Assembly (NCBI GenBank): GCA_963691705.1
Contig: OY829543.1
Coordinates: 50,014,564-50,078,563, forward strand
DNA length: 64,000 nucleotides
Reading direction: 5' to 3'
Origin: Viola odorata
Taxonomy: Eukaryota > Streptophyta > Magnoliopsida > Malpighiales > Violaceae
This document shows, one piece after another, positions 48,541 to 59,845 of the stretch; the first letter of the stretch is position 1, and each line of letters opens with the position of its first letter. A program made the translations under genes and the position numbers. The notes beneath the pieces were generated by a model. The model made no database searches. It was not told the origin of the DNA and saw only the letters and a list, made by a program, of their open reading frames with translations.

Positions 48541-49952
48541 TAATTATAGTGGTATTTACCACTTAATCTCTTGTATTTTCGAATGATATGCTATTGATTC
48601 TGGTGCGGATCATTCGATTATTGCAGGAAACAGCTTTGGAGAGGCAGGGAATAAAAAGGAGCAGAATTGGGTATAATTACTGCCAGCTTTGGAGCAGGCA
48701 GGTTGATGGCTGCATTCTGGACCAAGATAAGTCTGCTTGGTCAGGCCTCACTTGGAGAACATTGTGGAGCAAACAGCGGATTAGATGGCGCTATCAGATG
48801 ATTTTTCCTGCCCTGACGATTGAAGCGTTGATTACGGACTTATTGAAGTTGCGCCTGCTGATTCGATCTGATTATATTTCCTTGTGGGGATGAGAGAAAT
48901 CAAAATACAATTTAAAGTTGATTAGGATACGATTTTCCTTAATTTTCACTTTTGGTTATTTTTGGGAACTATTTATACTTTTCCAAGATTTTGGAGAAGG
49001 GGTCGGCCGTGTGGGTTTGAATCTCTTTCTCTATTTTCGCCACCATCTTCACATACATTTTTGCTCATTCAGAAACAAGGGATTTTTGACCATTTTAATA
49101 CATTGTTTATTTGCTTTTCAACTATGAGTATGAGTAGCTAATTACATCGTTTTTAATAGAGGTGTTAAAGCGTGAGCATGAATATACATGAGACCTAATT
49201 GTTTTTATTAATCTTTATATATGCATTTAACCAATCTCGTAATTATTCCTAACGTCTTTCTGTTTGATATTAGATCTGGCCAAATTAGTGTTGAATAGAT
49301 AATACAACTGTCATTCCTTTTGGTTGTGGATTATCGACAAAGAGGATTGAAGTAGACTCCTATGCGTTATCGGCAGGATCGGGAAACAGTAAGAGAAAAG
49401 GTTAATCAGATCCAGTCCTGATTGACGCCCGAGGATACTAGTCTGGAGTTGTCTTCCCCTAGTCCTTCATCTGCCAACCTAGTAAACCCTTTAACCAACA
49501 AGGTGCTAGTTGGTAAGGCATCATCTCTAAGCGTACCTGAGGTGGTGTTGATGCAGGAGGGAAGCAGAGGTCATAAGCGTACCTTGATCCTATAGCAACT
49601 CTATAGATTAAAGATGAATACCCCTTGCGTCGATGATTGTATCTCTTGTCTCATAGCTTGCTGACCTCTACTAGGAATATCTCTCTTATTTGATCTCTCA
49701 TATTAATTCTGTCGTCTTGACCAAGAGCATCGTTCTTGGCCAAAACACTACTCGCTTTATTTACTTCTCAGTTTTAGTTTTATCATAAACACCCAAAATT
49801 ACACCTAAGTGTTATTTGATTATTATAAGTTCACACAAAAGTCACACCATAGCTCCCTGTAGATCGATCCTCTTACTACTATCTGCAATTCAATTGTTCT
49901 TAGTGGCAAGTTGTAATTTATATTTATTTTTGACGGGTTCGGCACCCAGTCA
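48541..49952 (+). mobile_element. Solo LTR (Athila-type) inside copia leader
   Basis: The right end TTTGACGGGTTCGGCACCCAGTCA follows the same pattern as the LTR ends at 45811 and 52163 (TTTGACGxGTTCGxC...GTCA). It separates the copia primer site (49979) from gag (48540). A clear duplication was not found and the left end is approximate. Confidence 0.6.
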
Positions 49953-49994
49953 ATCACCCATAGTCTAGCAACCAACCAAGCTCCGCTACCAGAT

Positions 49995-50410
49995 TGTTGA
50001 ACAAATGATACGAATTAACAAAACTAATAATCACTCGAATGGAGATACGAGCTACTAAAGCTGAACTTTTATTTAATGAAAGTAAGGAAACTACAAATGG
50101 GATACAAATATTTGTTGACTTTGGATATACATTCAAATACACACACTTTTTTATTATTTTGGATACACGCTTACTAGCTTTCTCTCTCGTTGGAACTAAT
50201 TACTTTGTTCCACACTTTTACTCAATTGGCAGAACACAAATATATAGCCATGAGAATGGCTAATAGTCAAGGAAGCTAGGTAGAATAGGATGGTGTAGGC
50301 AATTAATTTGGTTGGACAATTGGGCTGAAAATGTGGATACTCCAATACTCCAATTTTTAAGATTTCAGTGTCCATTCCTCAAGATTTAGGTGTTGGGTAA
50401 AGTTCTCATT
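49995..50410 (-). repeat. 5' LTR of the copia element
   Basis: On the minus strand it ends GTTCAACA just before the primer site. Its 5' limit is set only by where similarity to the 3' fragment at 43412-43540 stops, near 50410. Confidence 0.6.
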
Positions 50411-50549
50411 TTACTGCCACCCTTTTCACATTTCACCTCTTTTTTATTTATTTAATTACTAATAGATAATAGTAATAATTATTGGTGTTGTATTTTAACA
50501 TTATCTTCCTATGGAGAATGTAATAGGCTTGTAATTGTGTGCGTTCCAG

Positions 50550-50642
50550 GTCCCCAATGGCTTCGGTTGTGGTCTGGGCGCAATTTAGCTAGTCCTCTAC
50601 TTTATCTAACACAACAATAAGGGAGAAGCCAAAGAGTCAATG
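50550..50642 (+). pseudogene. SWEET1-like pseudogene, last exon
   Basis: After a TTCCAG acceptor the frame reads VPNGFGCGLGAI, stop (TAG 50586), LVLYFI, stop (TAA 50607), HNNKGEAKES. PNGFGxGLG, followed by a QLxLYxIY helix end and a charged tail, is the seventh-helix region of SWEETs. Both stops are one base from the expected Gln and Tyr codons. The exon is cut at 50642 by the Athila-type element. It is the continuation of the gene whose first exons are at 43003-43296. Confidence 0.7.
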
Positions 50643-52163
50643 TGATTGCATTGCATTTCATCATGTTTTATTGTCCATTTTCTAGTTATTTTGGACAGTA
50701 ATTCTATTGATATTCCCTTTAATTTCCCATATTTGATCAGGTCTGGTTTGGAGGCTGGATGAGAAGAATTCACGAAGTTTAGAGCTGAAGCTGTTTATTC
50801 GAGTCTAGGCCTGGATCTTGGCCTAGACAAGATCGTATCTGACGCAGTGCGCTTACCAGAATCGTCTTGGCCTAGACTTCGGCCAAGACTCCTTTGCGAT
50901 CAGACTGCAGCTTGGAGCGATTGAAGTATTTTTTGAGATGGACTCTCACAGCTGGCACGTAGCAGCTGTCCAGCAATTGTAGAGGGATAGGAAGACAATC
51001 TTATGTAGAATCCCGCATGGGATCTCCCTCTTTAATTAATTACGATTTAGTTTCCATATTTAGAACAATTAATTGTAATAATCTTTTAGGAGATTATTTA
51101 GGAGAATAATTAGGAGATTGAGTTGGAGAAGGACAGAGGAGTTTTAGCTTTCTTATAGCTGATCTCGTCCTCCCCTTTTTCTCTCTCTCTACGCTCTCTT
51201 CTTCTTCCCCAATTCGACACTTTTATTGCTCCGGATTCAATTCTTTGAATCTCGGATTTAATTTATTTATGCAATCAAGTATTCTTATTATTCATTCATG
51301 AGTATGAGTAACTAAAACCCCATTCTTGGTAAGGGTGATGAGCTGAAGTTCTTAATGCAATCGTGAGACACAATCCGTTCTTCACAATCTCTTTCTTTGT
51401 ATTTATTTATTCTTGAACTTAATCCATCGCTTACTCACTAGAGCCAAGGTTTGATCATCCTTGTTCTCTAGGAGAGAAGAGTTGTAACCAGTCTAGAAGG
51501 AGAGGGAGTACCCGCCGGCTAGACGGAGTAGGTGACTAGTCTCGAGCAGACTAGAAGAATAGGTAAAATAGGTAGAGACCAGATTGACAACCTAGGAACT
51601 TAGCCTAGGTACTGTCTTCCCCTGTGCCATTGAAGAGGTGAGCAACCATTCAAGACAGCAGTCAAACGGATAAACCCTTTAACCAGCAAGGTGTCCCTTG
51701 GCTAGGATTATCAGGAGAGGGAGTACCCGCCAGATAGTTTGAAGAGGAGGGAAGATAGGAGGGAAAAGGAGTTCCTCCCCTCTATAGCAGTACTATGAAG
51801 AAGAGATGAACATACTTCAGTCAATGATCGATGCATAAGAACACAAGCTCACCCATCGCCCTTACCTGGAATTCCGTATCACAAGACTTTTTCCCAATCT
51901 AGCCCGCAGTCTTGGCCTAGACTCTGCCCAAGACTGTTTTGAATTATTTTATTTCTTTCTGTTTTTTTGTCTTTATTTTCAGATTCAACCAACCAAATTC
52001 AGTGACGAGGAAGTCAACCAAGAACTACAATTCCCTAGAAGTCTCTGTGGACCGACCCTCTTACCATCATCTACAAATCCTTGTAGACAGTGATAAGTTG
52101 TATTTCTACCCCCAATTCCATAACTATTTCACTACTATATTTGACGTGTTCGACGCGCGGTCA
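50643..52163 (+). repeat. Left LTR of the Athila-type element
   Basis: 1521 bp. Contains several GTCTTGGCCTAGAC-like words (50815-50890, 51909-51935). Confidence 0.92.
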
Positions 52164-52290
52164 AATTTTGGCGCCGTTGCCGGGGACTTCTAACGGTTTT
52201 GTAGTTTTTGTTTTTGTTTTTGTGTTTTTATTTTTTTAATTTTGCAGTCTGGACCACGATCTTGGCCAAGACTCCGGCCAAGCAGGAAAT

Positions 52291-53419
52291 TATGTTCCAT
52301 AATTCTGTCCCTCATAATTTGAATACATTTAATGTTGAACATAAATTATCTGAATTATCTAACATGGTTCATGACCTCTTTGCAAGGTACAACCAAGGAC
52401 AGCAAAACTTCCACCCCTTTGTCCAACAAGATCCGCCACAACATTACCAACAACAACAATACCCCATAAACTTCCAGCATTTTGTGCCAATACCCCCTCC
52501 AAATCAGGTACCCATGCCACAACTTTCACCTGCACCTCAACCTATGATGCCCACTGGTGTTCCTATAGAAGAGACTCTCCTAAAGTTCGTGATGGTGAGC
52601 CAGACCAACCTAATGGAGATGCTGAAACAGCAGGCCAGCCTGGTGGATATGTAGAGACAGATCAATCAATTGACACTCCAAAAATTCATGACGGAGACCC
52701 AGTCCAGCCTTGTAGAGATGCAGAAACAGATCACTCTGATAGCACAAAAGCAGGTAGACGATGAGGAAGAAATTGAGGCAGAATCTGTCTTGGCCAAGAC
52801 TCCGGCCAAGACTGTGGCCAAACCTGTGGCCAAACCTGATGAAAGGTTCAAAGAACTAGAGGAAGTGATAGAGATTCCCCCACCTTTCCCTCCTATCTTT
52901 GTGGACGTCATTAGGCATGCTGCTAATGAGGATTCTGAATTAAATGGAACTAACTCTTTTGATCATGCTCCTAGCAGAGAAATCCCATGTGAAAAGTTGA
53001 AGGAAGGAGAATTCGTGGACACTGTTTCTAATCCTATTTTTGAGACAGATTTTGATATTTTTAACAGCCACGAATTTCCCAAAGTTAATCCTAACCCTCT
53101 CCCTTCAAGTGTGCAGGCACAAAAAATTGAACTTGAAAACAGTCTTGGCCTCGAGCTTGGCCAAGCCTTAGGCCAAGATTCATCTCTGCCAGCTAGCCCC
53201 CCCAAAACCATGGAGTGGTGGACTGATAATCTTCTTAAGCTGCTTGCTACTGTTCACAGTAGCCAAAACTCACCGTTTCTGATGCAGGGACAACAGAACT
53301 ATGAGCTGGGACGACCTCCCGACCCATTCAAATTTATACCTTTAGGGGCTGTCCAAGGAATGCCACCCAAAGATCCTGACAAGTTTAGCGCATGGAGGGG
53401 ATTTGGAAAAGTTTCTTGA
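52291..53419 (+). pseudogene. Gag-like ORF with a single in-frame TAG
   Basis: From ATG 52291 the frame stays open to TGA 53417-53419 except for one TAG at 52652-52654. The first half is Gln/Pro-rich (FVQQDPPQHYQQQQYP; PPPNQVPMPQLSPAPQPMMP). Around the TAG lie two related amphipathic stretches (SQTNLMEMLKQQASLV; ETQSSLVEMQKQITLI). The second half is acidic and ends near PPDPFKFIPLGAVQG. It resembles the variable gag N-terminal regions of Athila-type elements; no zinc knuckle is seen. Because the LTRs are near-identical, the TAG is either a very recent mutation or tolerated by this non-autonomous element. It could be two short ORFs. Confidence 0.55.
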
Positions 53420-54857
53420 TAAGAAATCCATGGCAATGTCGAGCCTAAGACAATAAATAAGGGCGCTGCATGGGAGGCAACCCATGTTTTTATTTCCGTT
53501 TTTCTTTTGATTTTTCATGAATAAATTCAGAGGTCTTTCCTTGATCCGTTTATCCTTCTTTTCTCTTATTTCCAGGGCTACTGCAGCGCTAGGAAGACAT
53601 TCAAATCAGAGGAAAAATTCAGCTTCGGCGGTTGTCTAGGCCAAGCTCTTGGCCAAGACATTTTTCCAGAACCTAACGAGGACCTTCCAGCCACTTCCTC
53701 TGCCCCTCAAGGAATCAGACCAGAACCTCCTCCTCCAGCAGAATGATCTGCTTTTGCCCCCAGGTCGTTTCTTTCCTTTCTTTTCCATTTATGTCTTTTA
53801 TTTTGTCTCTCCACACAATGAGGACATTGTGTCTTTTAAGTGTGGGGAGGGATTCTGTGAGTCCATTCTTTGAGTATTAGTGAATATATGTGTTGTGATT
53901 GTGTATATTTGTGATTAAATATTTGTGAATAATTTTTTTTTTAGTTTGTCTTGGCCAAGCCTTTGACCAAGACAATCTAGGTTGAGTCTGCTGTTTTGCA
54001 TGATTTTCTGCTCTTTTCTTTTTATGTTTGTTTGAGTCTGTCTTGATGAGTGTACACCGCCCCCAGTTTTTAACTTAGGCTGTTTAGTCAACCACTGAAA
54101 TTGCATGTAGACACTTGTTTAGGCGAAACAATGCTTTAGTAACAGGGAAGCGAATGAGCGTAACTTGATCAATGCCTAAGGGGCATATCATCTAATGTCA
54201 CCCAAACAAACACTATCCACATGGTCTAAAGGACGTCTAGCTTAAATACTTAACGAACATTAGGGTGTCGAGGCTTGCAACGTCTGATTTGAGTGTGTTG
54301 TTCTATCTGTTTTAGTGTGAGACATAAAAAGGTGCTGGAATGTCATAGCAGAATATAGCAAAGGTGGAAGTTCTGGGTGCCCAAAAAGAACAAGCTCTGT
54401 CTATATGCATATGCCTGTAAAAATACATAGGGCATAGAGAAAAAAATGATGATGCATATGTCTGTAAAAATACAAAGGACATAGGGAAAAAAAAGAGAGA
54501 ATAAATCTGCTGAAAATGATTTAAATGGCACTAGTCTTTAGGCACGTTTGGATAGAATAGCACTTGGTGGGACTCAAATCTGTGGCAAGTTTAGACCCCT
54601 ATACATTATTAATCCAAATCTAGCAGGATGTCTTGATACCATTTGGATGAGGTTTGTTTAGGGTATTGATTTGTCCTTGTTAGTCTAGCATTGGGTCGCT
54701 TAGGGAAGTGTCTTGGTAATTTCAGTGAAGGGGTGAACAGCCAAAAGGAGAACTCTGGGGTTATGGTGTCTGTTCCGTTTTTGTTGTGCTTTTGTTTTGT
54801 TTGTGAGTCTTTGAGTCTGTATGCTTGGGGGCAAGCATAGTTTAAGTGTGGGGAGTT
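53420..54857. other. Non-coding interior of the Athila-type element
   Basis: Holds TGGGAGGCAACCCATG (53470), a phrase common after the last ORF of Athila elements, and a polypurine-like TTTAAGTGTGGGGAGGG at 53836, an internal twin of the true tract at 54841. A two-copy repeat of about 57 bp lies at 54404-54510 (TGCATATG...CTGTAAAAATAC). No gene. Confidence 0.6.
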
Positions 54858-56378
54858 TGATTGCATTGCATTTCATCATGTTTTATTGTCCATTTTCTAG
54901 TTATTTTGGACAGTAATTCTATTGATATTCCCTTTAATTTCCCATATTTGATCAGGTCTGGTTTGGAGGCTGGATGAGAAGAATTCACGAAGTTTAGAGC
55001 TGAAGCTGTTTATTCGAGTCTAGGCCTGGATCTTGGCCTAGACAAGATCGTATCTGACGCAGTGCGCTTACCAGAATCGTCTTGGCCTAGACTTCGGCCA
55101 AGACTCCTTTGCGATCAGACTGCAGCTTGGAGCGATTGAAGTATTTTTTGAGATGGACTCTCACAGCTGGCACGTAGCAGCTGTCCAGCAATTGTAGAGG
55201 GATAGGAAGACAATCTTATGTAGAATCCCGCATGGGATCTCCCTCTTTAATTAATTACGATTTAGTTTCCATATTTAGAACAATTAATTGTAATAATCTT
55301 TTAGGAGATTATTTAGGAGAATAATTAGGAGATTGAGTTGGAGAAGGACAGAGGAGTTTTAGCTTTCTTATAGCTGATCTCGTCCTCCCCTTTTTCTCTC
55401 TCTCTACGCTCTCTTCTTCTTCCCCAATTCGACACTTTTATTGCTCCGGATTCAATTCTTTGAATCTCGGATTTAATTTATTTATGCAATCAAGTATTCT
55501 TATTATTCATTCATGAGTATGAGTAACTAAAACCCCATTCTTGGTAAGGGTGATGAGCTGAAGTTCTTAATGCAATCGTGAGACACAATCCGTTCTTCAC
55601 AATCTCTTTCTTTGTATTTATTTATTCTTGAACTTAATCCATCGCTTACTCACTAGAGCCAAGGTTTGATCATCCTTGTTCTCTAGGAGAGAAGAGTTGT
55701 AACCAGTCTAGAAGGAGAGGGAGTACCCGCCGGCTAGACGGAGTAGGTGACTAGTCTCGAGCAGACTAGAAGAATAGGTAAAATAGGTAGAGACCAGATT
55801 GACAACCTAGGAACTTAGCCTAGGTACTGTCTTCCCCTGTGCCATTGAAGAGGTGAGCAACCATTCAAGACAGCAGTCAAACGGATAAACCCTTTAACCA
55901 GCAAGGTGTCCCTTGGCTAGGATTATCAGGAGAGGGAGTACCCGCCAGATAGTTTGAAGAGGAGGGAAGATAGGAGGGAAAAGGAGTTCCTCCCCTCTAT
56001 AGCAGTACTATGAAGAAGAGATGAACATACTTCAGTCAATGATCGATGCATAAGAACACAAGCTCACCCATAGCCCTTACCTGGAATTCCGTATCACAAG
56101 ACTTTTTCCCAATCTAGCCCGCAGTCTTGGCCTAGACTCTGCCCAAGACTGTTTTGAATTATTTTATTTCTTTCTGTTTTTTTGTCTTTATTTTCAGATT
56201 CAACCAACCAAATTCAGTGACGAGGAAGTCAACCAAGAACTACAATTCCCTAGAAGTCTCTGTGGACCGACCCTCTTACCATCATCTACAAATCCTTGTA
56301 GACAGTGATAAGTTGTATTTCTACCCCCAATTCCATAACTATTTCACTACTATATTTGACGTGTTCGACGCGCGGTCA
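54858..56378 (+). repeat. Right LTR of the Athila-type element
   Basis: 1521 bp, nearly identical to the left copy. Confidence 0.92.
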
Positions 56379-56991
56379 CAATGTTATTGGGTTCCAAGGT
56401 GTAGAACGCTAGTGACAGACAACCAACTACTAGAAGAATTAATGTTTGGGTGGAATTAATCGTGAACCGGTAACCATCGAGAATCAAGTTTCTCTCGCAG
56501 TACCCACTTAAGTTTTGACACACAGTTCTAAATGAAGAGAGATTATCAATTATTAGGGTTGAGAGATGACATCTTTTTTTTAAAATAAGCAGAGGATTTA
56601 TTGATGAATGGATGTCATGGGGAACATGGCAAACAAGAGAGTTATTGTAAAGCAGAAACAACAAGGAAAATAAAACAAGAAACAACACTAAACAGACAAG
56701 CTGACAAAACTGCTATCTGTCTTGCACATCCCGACCTCGCCACGATTCCAGCCAAGCAGGAGAGATGATCATCTGCATGGGAGAGTAAGGGAAAGTAGGC
56801 GCCCAGTTCTTGATCCACCGGTACCAAGTCCCGAAAATAATACGCCCCAAACAGAAGGAGCACGGATTAATGTTGCTGAAAACCTTGCTATTCCGTTGAT
56901 TCTACATGTGCCACAACACCACATAAATAAGCATCCTCCATATCAGGTTGGCTTGTTTGTTCCTCCAGTCAATCAACCCACTCCAGCTCCT

Positions 56992-57402
56992 TCAAAGATC
57001 TTGGAGCGTCCTCGGCCTACACCACTGCACTCCTGCCCAGCGAACCAGAAATTCCCAAACCTGATCCGTAAAAGTGCAGTGTATGAACAAATGATTACCA
57101 TACTCAATCAGACCCGAGCACAGAGGGAAACTACTGTCTTCCTCAGACAAGAAGGATCGACACATAAGGAAGTCACGAGTCACAATCCTGTCTTGGAGCG
57201 CAAGCCATATGAACGTCTCGACACGGTAGGGGGTCAACCACTTCCAACAGGAGATCAAGAGATCATTGTCTTGTCCCCTATAAATATTTCCCTCAATGAA
57301 GGAGGAAAAGGTATTAACCAAAAATTGCTTTGACGGTTCCAGCATCCAAGCTATCTCGTCCTTCGACCTACTGATTCCCGGAGTTTGGAGCAAAGTAACC
57401 AT
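56992..57402 (-). pseudogene. LINE C-terminal zf-RVT domain
   Basis: Contains WKWLTPYRVETFIWLALQDR, FPLCSGLIEYGNHLFIHCTF and VWEFLVRWAGV. This is the zinc-binding region that follows RT in plant LINEs (usual pattern CPxCxxxxExxxHxFxxC); one cysteine is altered. Confidence 0.8.
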
Positions 57403-57709
57403 CTCGTGGACTTCCTCAGCTTCCCATTCAAATAAAGCCCTCCGCCAACACCATTTCCAACCCTAAATATCTCGTTGCCATTCCCCGAAATTCCTGACCG
57501 TACCATCCTTGTTTCCCGTAAGGTTGTAAAGTCGTGGGAAGCGGAGTGTTAGGGGGATCCGAATAGCCCAAGGGTCCCACCAAAATAGGAAGGTGCCCCC
57601 GTCCCCCAGGGAGAGCCGAGTCTAGTCTGTCCATTGATGAAATCTATCCCCCCCTCTCCCCCATGTAGATAAGATGTCTCTCCAAATAGGAGAGGGGACA
57701 CCATGCTCT

Positions 57710-58647
57710 TTGACATTTTACACCTCCTCCTCTTCATTGTTCGCGAAGATAAGCGTGTCATCTATGAACTGGAGGTGAGTGACAGTCAAACCAGTTGCAA
57801 TTTCAATCCCGCGAAGCACCCCATGATCTTAGGCTCGCGTGATTAGGAGGTGGAGACCCTCAACCGCAATGTTGAAAACAAACGGGGATAAGGAGAAACC
57901 TTGGCGAAGCCCCTTACTCAGACCAAACTCTGCAGAAGGAGAACCGTTAATCAAGACCGACACTCTCGCTGTACTAAGGCATTGATGGATCCACTCCATC
58001 CACTTCTGGCCGAACCCCATAAGACGAAGGACATCAAACAAGTACGTCCATTCCACAGAGTCATAAGCCTTTTCAAAATCCAATTTGAAAAGGAGACCAG
58101 ATTTCCCGTGTCTTTTCAAGGCGTGAACAAATTCATTGGCAGCCATAACACAATCTAAGGTACACCTACCCTTAATAAAACCATATTGAGACGTGCTTAC
58201 CACCGAAGAAATGACAGTAGCTAGCCGTGTGGCTAAAATTTTCAAAATCAACTTGTAGAAGCTACTAACCAAACTGATTGGCCTGAATTCTGTGAATTTC
58301 CTAGCTCCTTTGATTTTTGAAATCAAGGTAAGAAAGGAAGTATTGGTCCCTCCTAGAAATTTGCCTGACCGGAAAAATTGCTTCACAAGGTCGCTGTAAT
58401 CGGAACCAAGGATCACCCAAGCCCGTTTTAGGAAACCCATTGACCACCCATCTGGACTGGGGGTCTTGTCACTACCTAATCCCTGCACAGCCTCCCAAAT
58501 CTCGTCTGTAGACACATCCCTGTCGAGGTTCTCCACCTCTTGGACGCTGAGCTTATTAAATCCCAGGTCGGTCATGCGAGGCCTGTTCCAACTAACTTTT
58601 TTGAAGAATTCCGCATAAAAAGAAGTCGTCGCACCCTTAATATCCAA
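57710..58647 (-). pseudogene. LINE reverse transcriptase domain
   Basis: Contains SDKTPSPDGWSMGFLKRAW, FRPISLVSSFYKLILKILA, KLDFEKAYDSVEW, SKGLRQGFSLSPFVFNI and, after a stop, LQFIDDTLIFANN with the catalytic pair DD. In most LINEs the motif is QGDPLSP; here QGFSLSP replaces GD. The frame stops soon after, and sequence up to the zinc-binding domain is deleted or scrambled. Confidence 0.88.
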
Positions 58648-59316
58648 CGGGGCTGTTAGCCTATTATTTCCCTAGAAAATCTCAGTTACATTACATCTCA
58701 GCATATCCCATTTCGCTGATAAATGGAAAAAGCTAGTATTCCGGTCCCCACGGGAATCCCATCTTTGCCTAGATTTTTGTTGCCACATACTACACGCTTG
58801 GCCCTGAGTCTCTCATAACTCCAGCTGGATCTCCTGAAGTTTGCTATTTTCCGCTGCTGTCAAATTGCGCGCATTGACAGCGCTATCTAGTTGGTTCAAT
58901 TCATTAGTGAGAGCCTGCAATTTAGTTCCTATATATCCAAAGACCTCTTTGTTCCACGTACGGAGCTTTTCCTTGATGAATTTTAATTTCTTAGTCACCT
59001 TATGCATCCCAGGATGTGCCACACCTGCTTCCTTTCATAGAGAACTTATAAGCTCCTTGAACCTCGGGTGAGCCCACCAAGCTGCCAAGTCCCTAAAGGG
59101 TTTTGGCCCCCAATCCTTAACCAAAAAACTGATCATGAGCGGCACATGGTCGGAACTGTTTCTATCCAAAACTGACAGCTTCAACTCCGGCCATCTCACA
59201 TCCCAACCCGCTTGAACAAAGATCCTATCAAGCCGACTCCTACTAGCCGCATTGGCCCAAGTAAACCTTCTACCTAACAGGGGAATATCCCGGAGTTGGT
59301 TCTCGCTAACTCATCT

Positions 59317-59727
59317 TTAAAAGTCCCGAGAACCACGGGTCTCAACCGTCTCACGAGATCTATCTGACGTAGTAAGAATCTCATTAAAGTCCCCTGCTAC
59401 CAGATCTGGGTCCAAGCTATTCCTAATCAAGTTACTCAGCTGGTCCCATAAGACCACCCTATTTGCAGCTTTCGTGTGAGCATAAACATTTACCATGACA
59501 CATTTAAAATTCAGCGCCTTAATACACCCCTCCAACCAAATGAATCTATCCCCTGTAACCACCCTAGAAACCTCAACGACGTCCTGATTCCACATCGCAA
59601 CTAGGCCCCCCAATCTCCCACTAGCGGGGACAACCACCCACTTCACCCCAGCACCATTCCATAAATTGTTCACGAAAAAATCAGAAAGTTGTTCCCGTTT
59701 GGTCTCTTGAATAAATACCACTTCCAA
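59317..59727 (-). pseudogene. LINE endonuclease domain fragment
   Basis: Reads VVFIQETKREQ, VMVNVYAHT and DPDLVAGDFNEILTTSDRS, the catalytic blocks of the APE-like endonuclease that nicks target DNA. The start of the domain and its link to the RT are interrupted by stops. Confidence 0.85.
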
Positions 59728-59845
59728 ACGTTCTCTTCGAATTATTTATTTTACGAATCACCTCTTCGGCAGACCACTCAACCCCCTACTATTCCATGAA
59801 AGCAATCTAACCATTAAACCATTTGCTCTCGCTACCAACAACTCC

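Larger units (their letters stand above)
43412..50410 (-). mobile_element. Degenerate Ty1-copia retrotransposon inserted in the SWEET pseudogene
   Basis: Read on the minus strand from high to low coordinates: 5' LTR (49995 to about 50410), primer site TGGTAGCGGAGC (49979-49990), gag with VVGGIKKLN and KKTWDTFAKRF (48540-48160), zinc-knuckle region, integrase, reverse transcriptase with YVDDLI, RNase H and a truncated 3' LTR (about 43412-43540) that repeats GTCCATTCCTCAAGATTTAG. Frameshifts and stops break the polyprotein everywhere, so it is immobile. Two Athila-type solo LTRs are inserted in it (44445-45811, 48541-49952). Confidence 0.85.
50643..56378 (+). mobile_element. Complete non-autonomous Athila-type LTR retrotransposon
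   Basis: LTRs are 50643-52163 and 54858-56378, 1521 bp each, TG...CA, with CAATG on both sides (50638-50642, 56379-56383). I noticed only one base difference between them (near 51859 versus 56073), so the insertion is young. The primer site TGGCGCCGTTGCCGGGGA (from 52169) fits tRNA-Asp. GTGTGGGGAG precedes the right LTR as polypurine tract. The 2.7-kb interior has one gag-like frame and no protease, integrase or reverse transcriptase, a TR-GAG-like layout. Confidence 0.93.

Noticed and set aside
50411..50616. Extending the copia 5' LTR to ACAACA at 50616
   Set aside because: 50550-50642 reads as the last SWEET exon with an AG acceptor, and similarity to the 3' LTR fragment stops near 50410.
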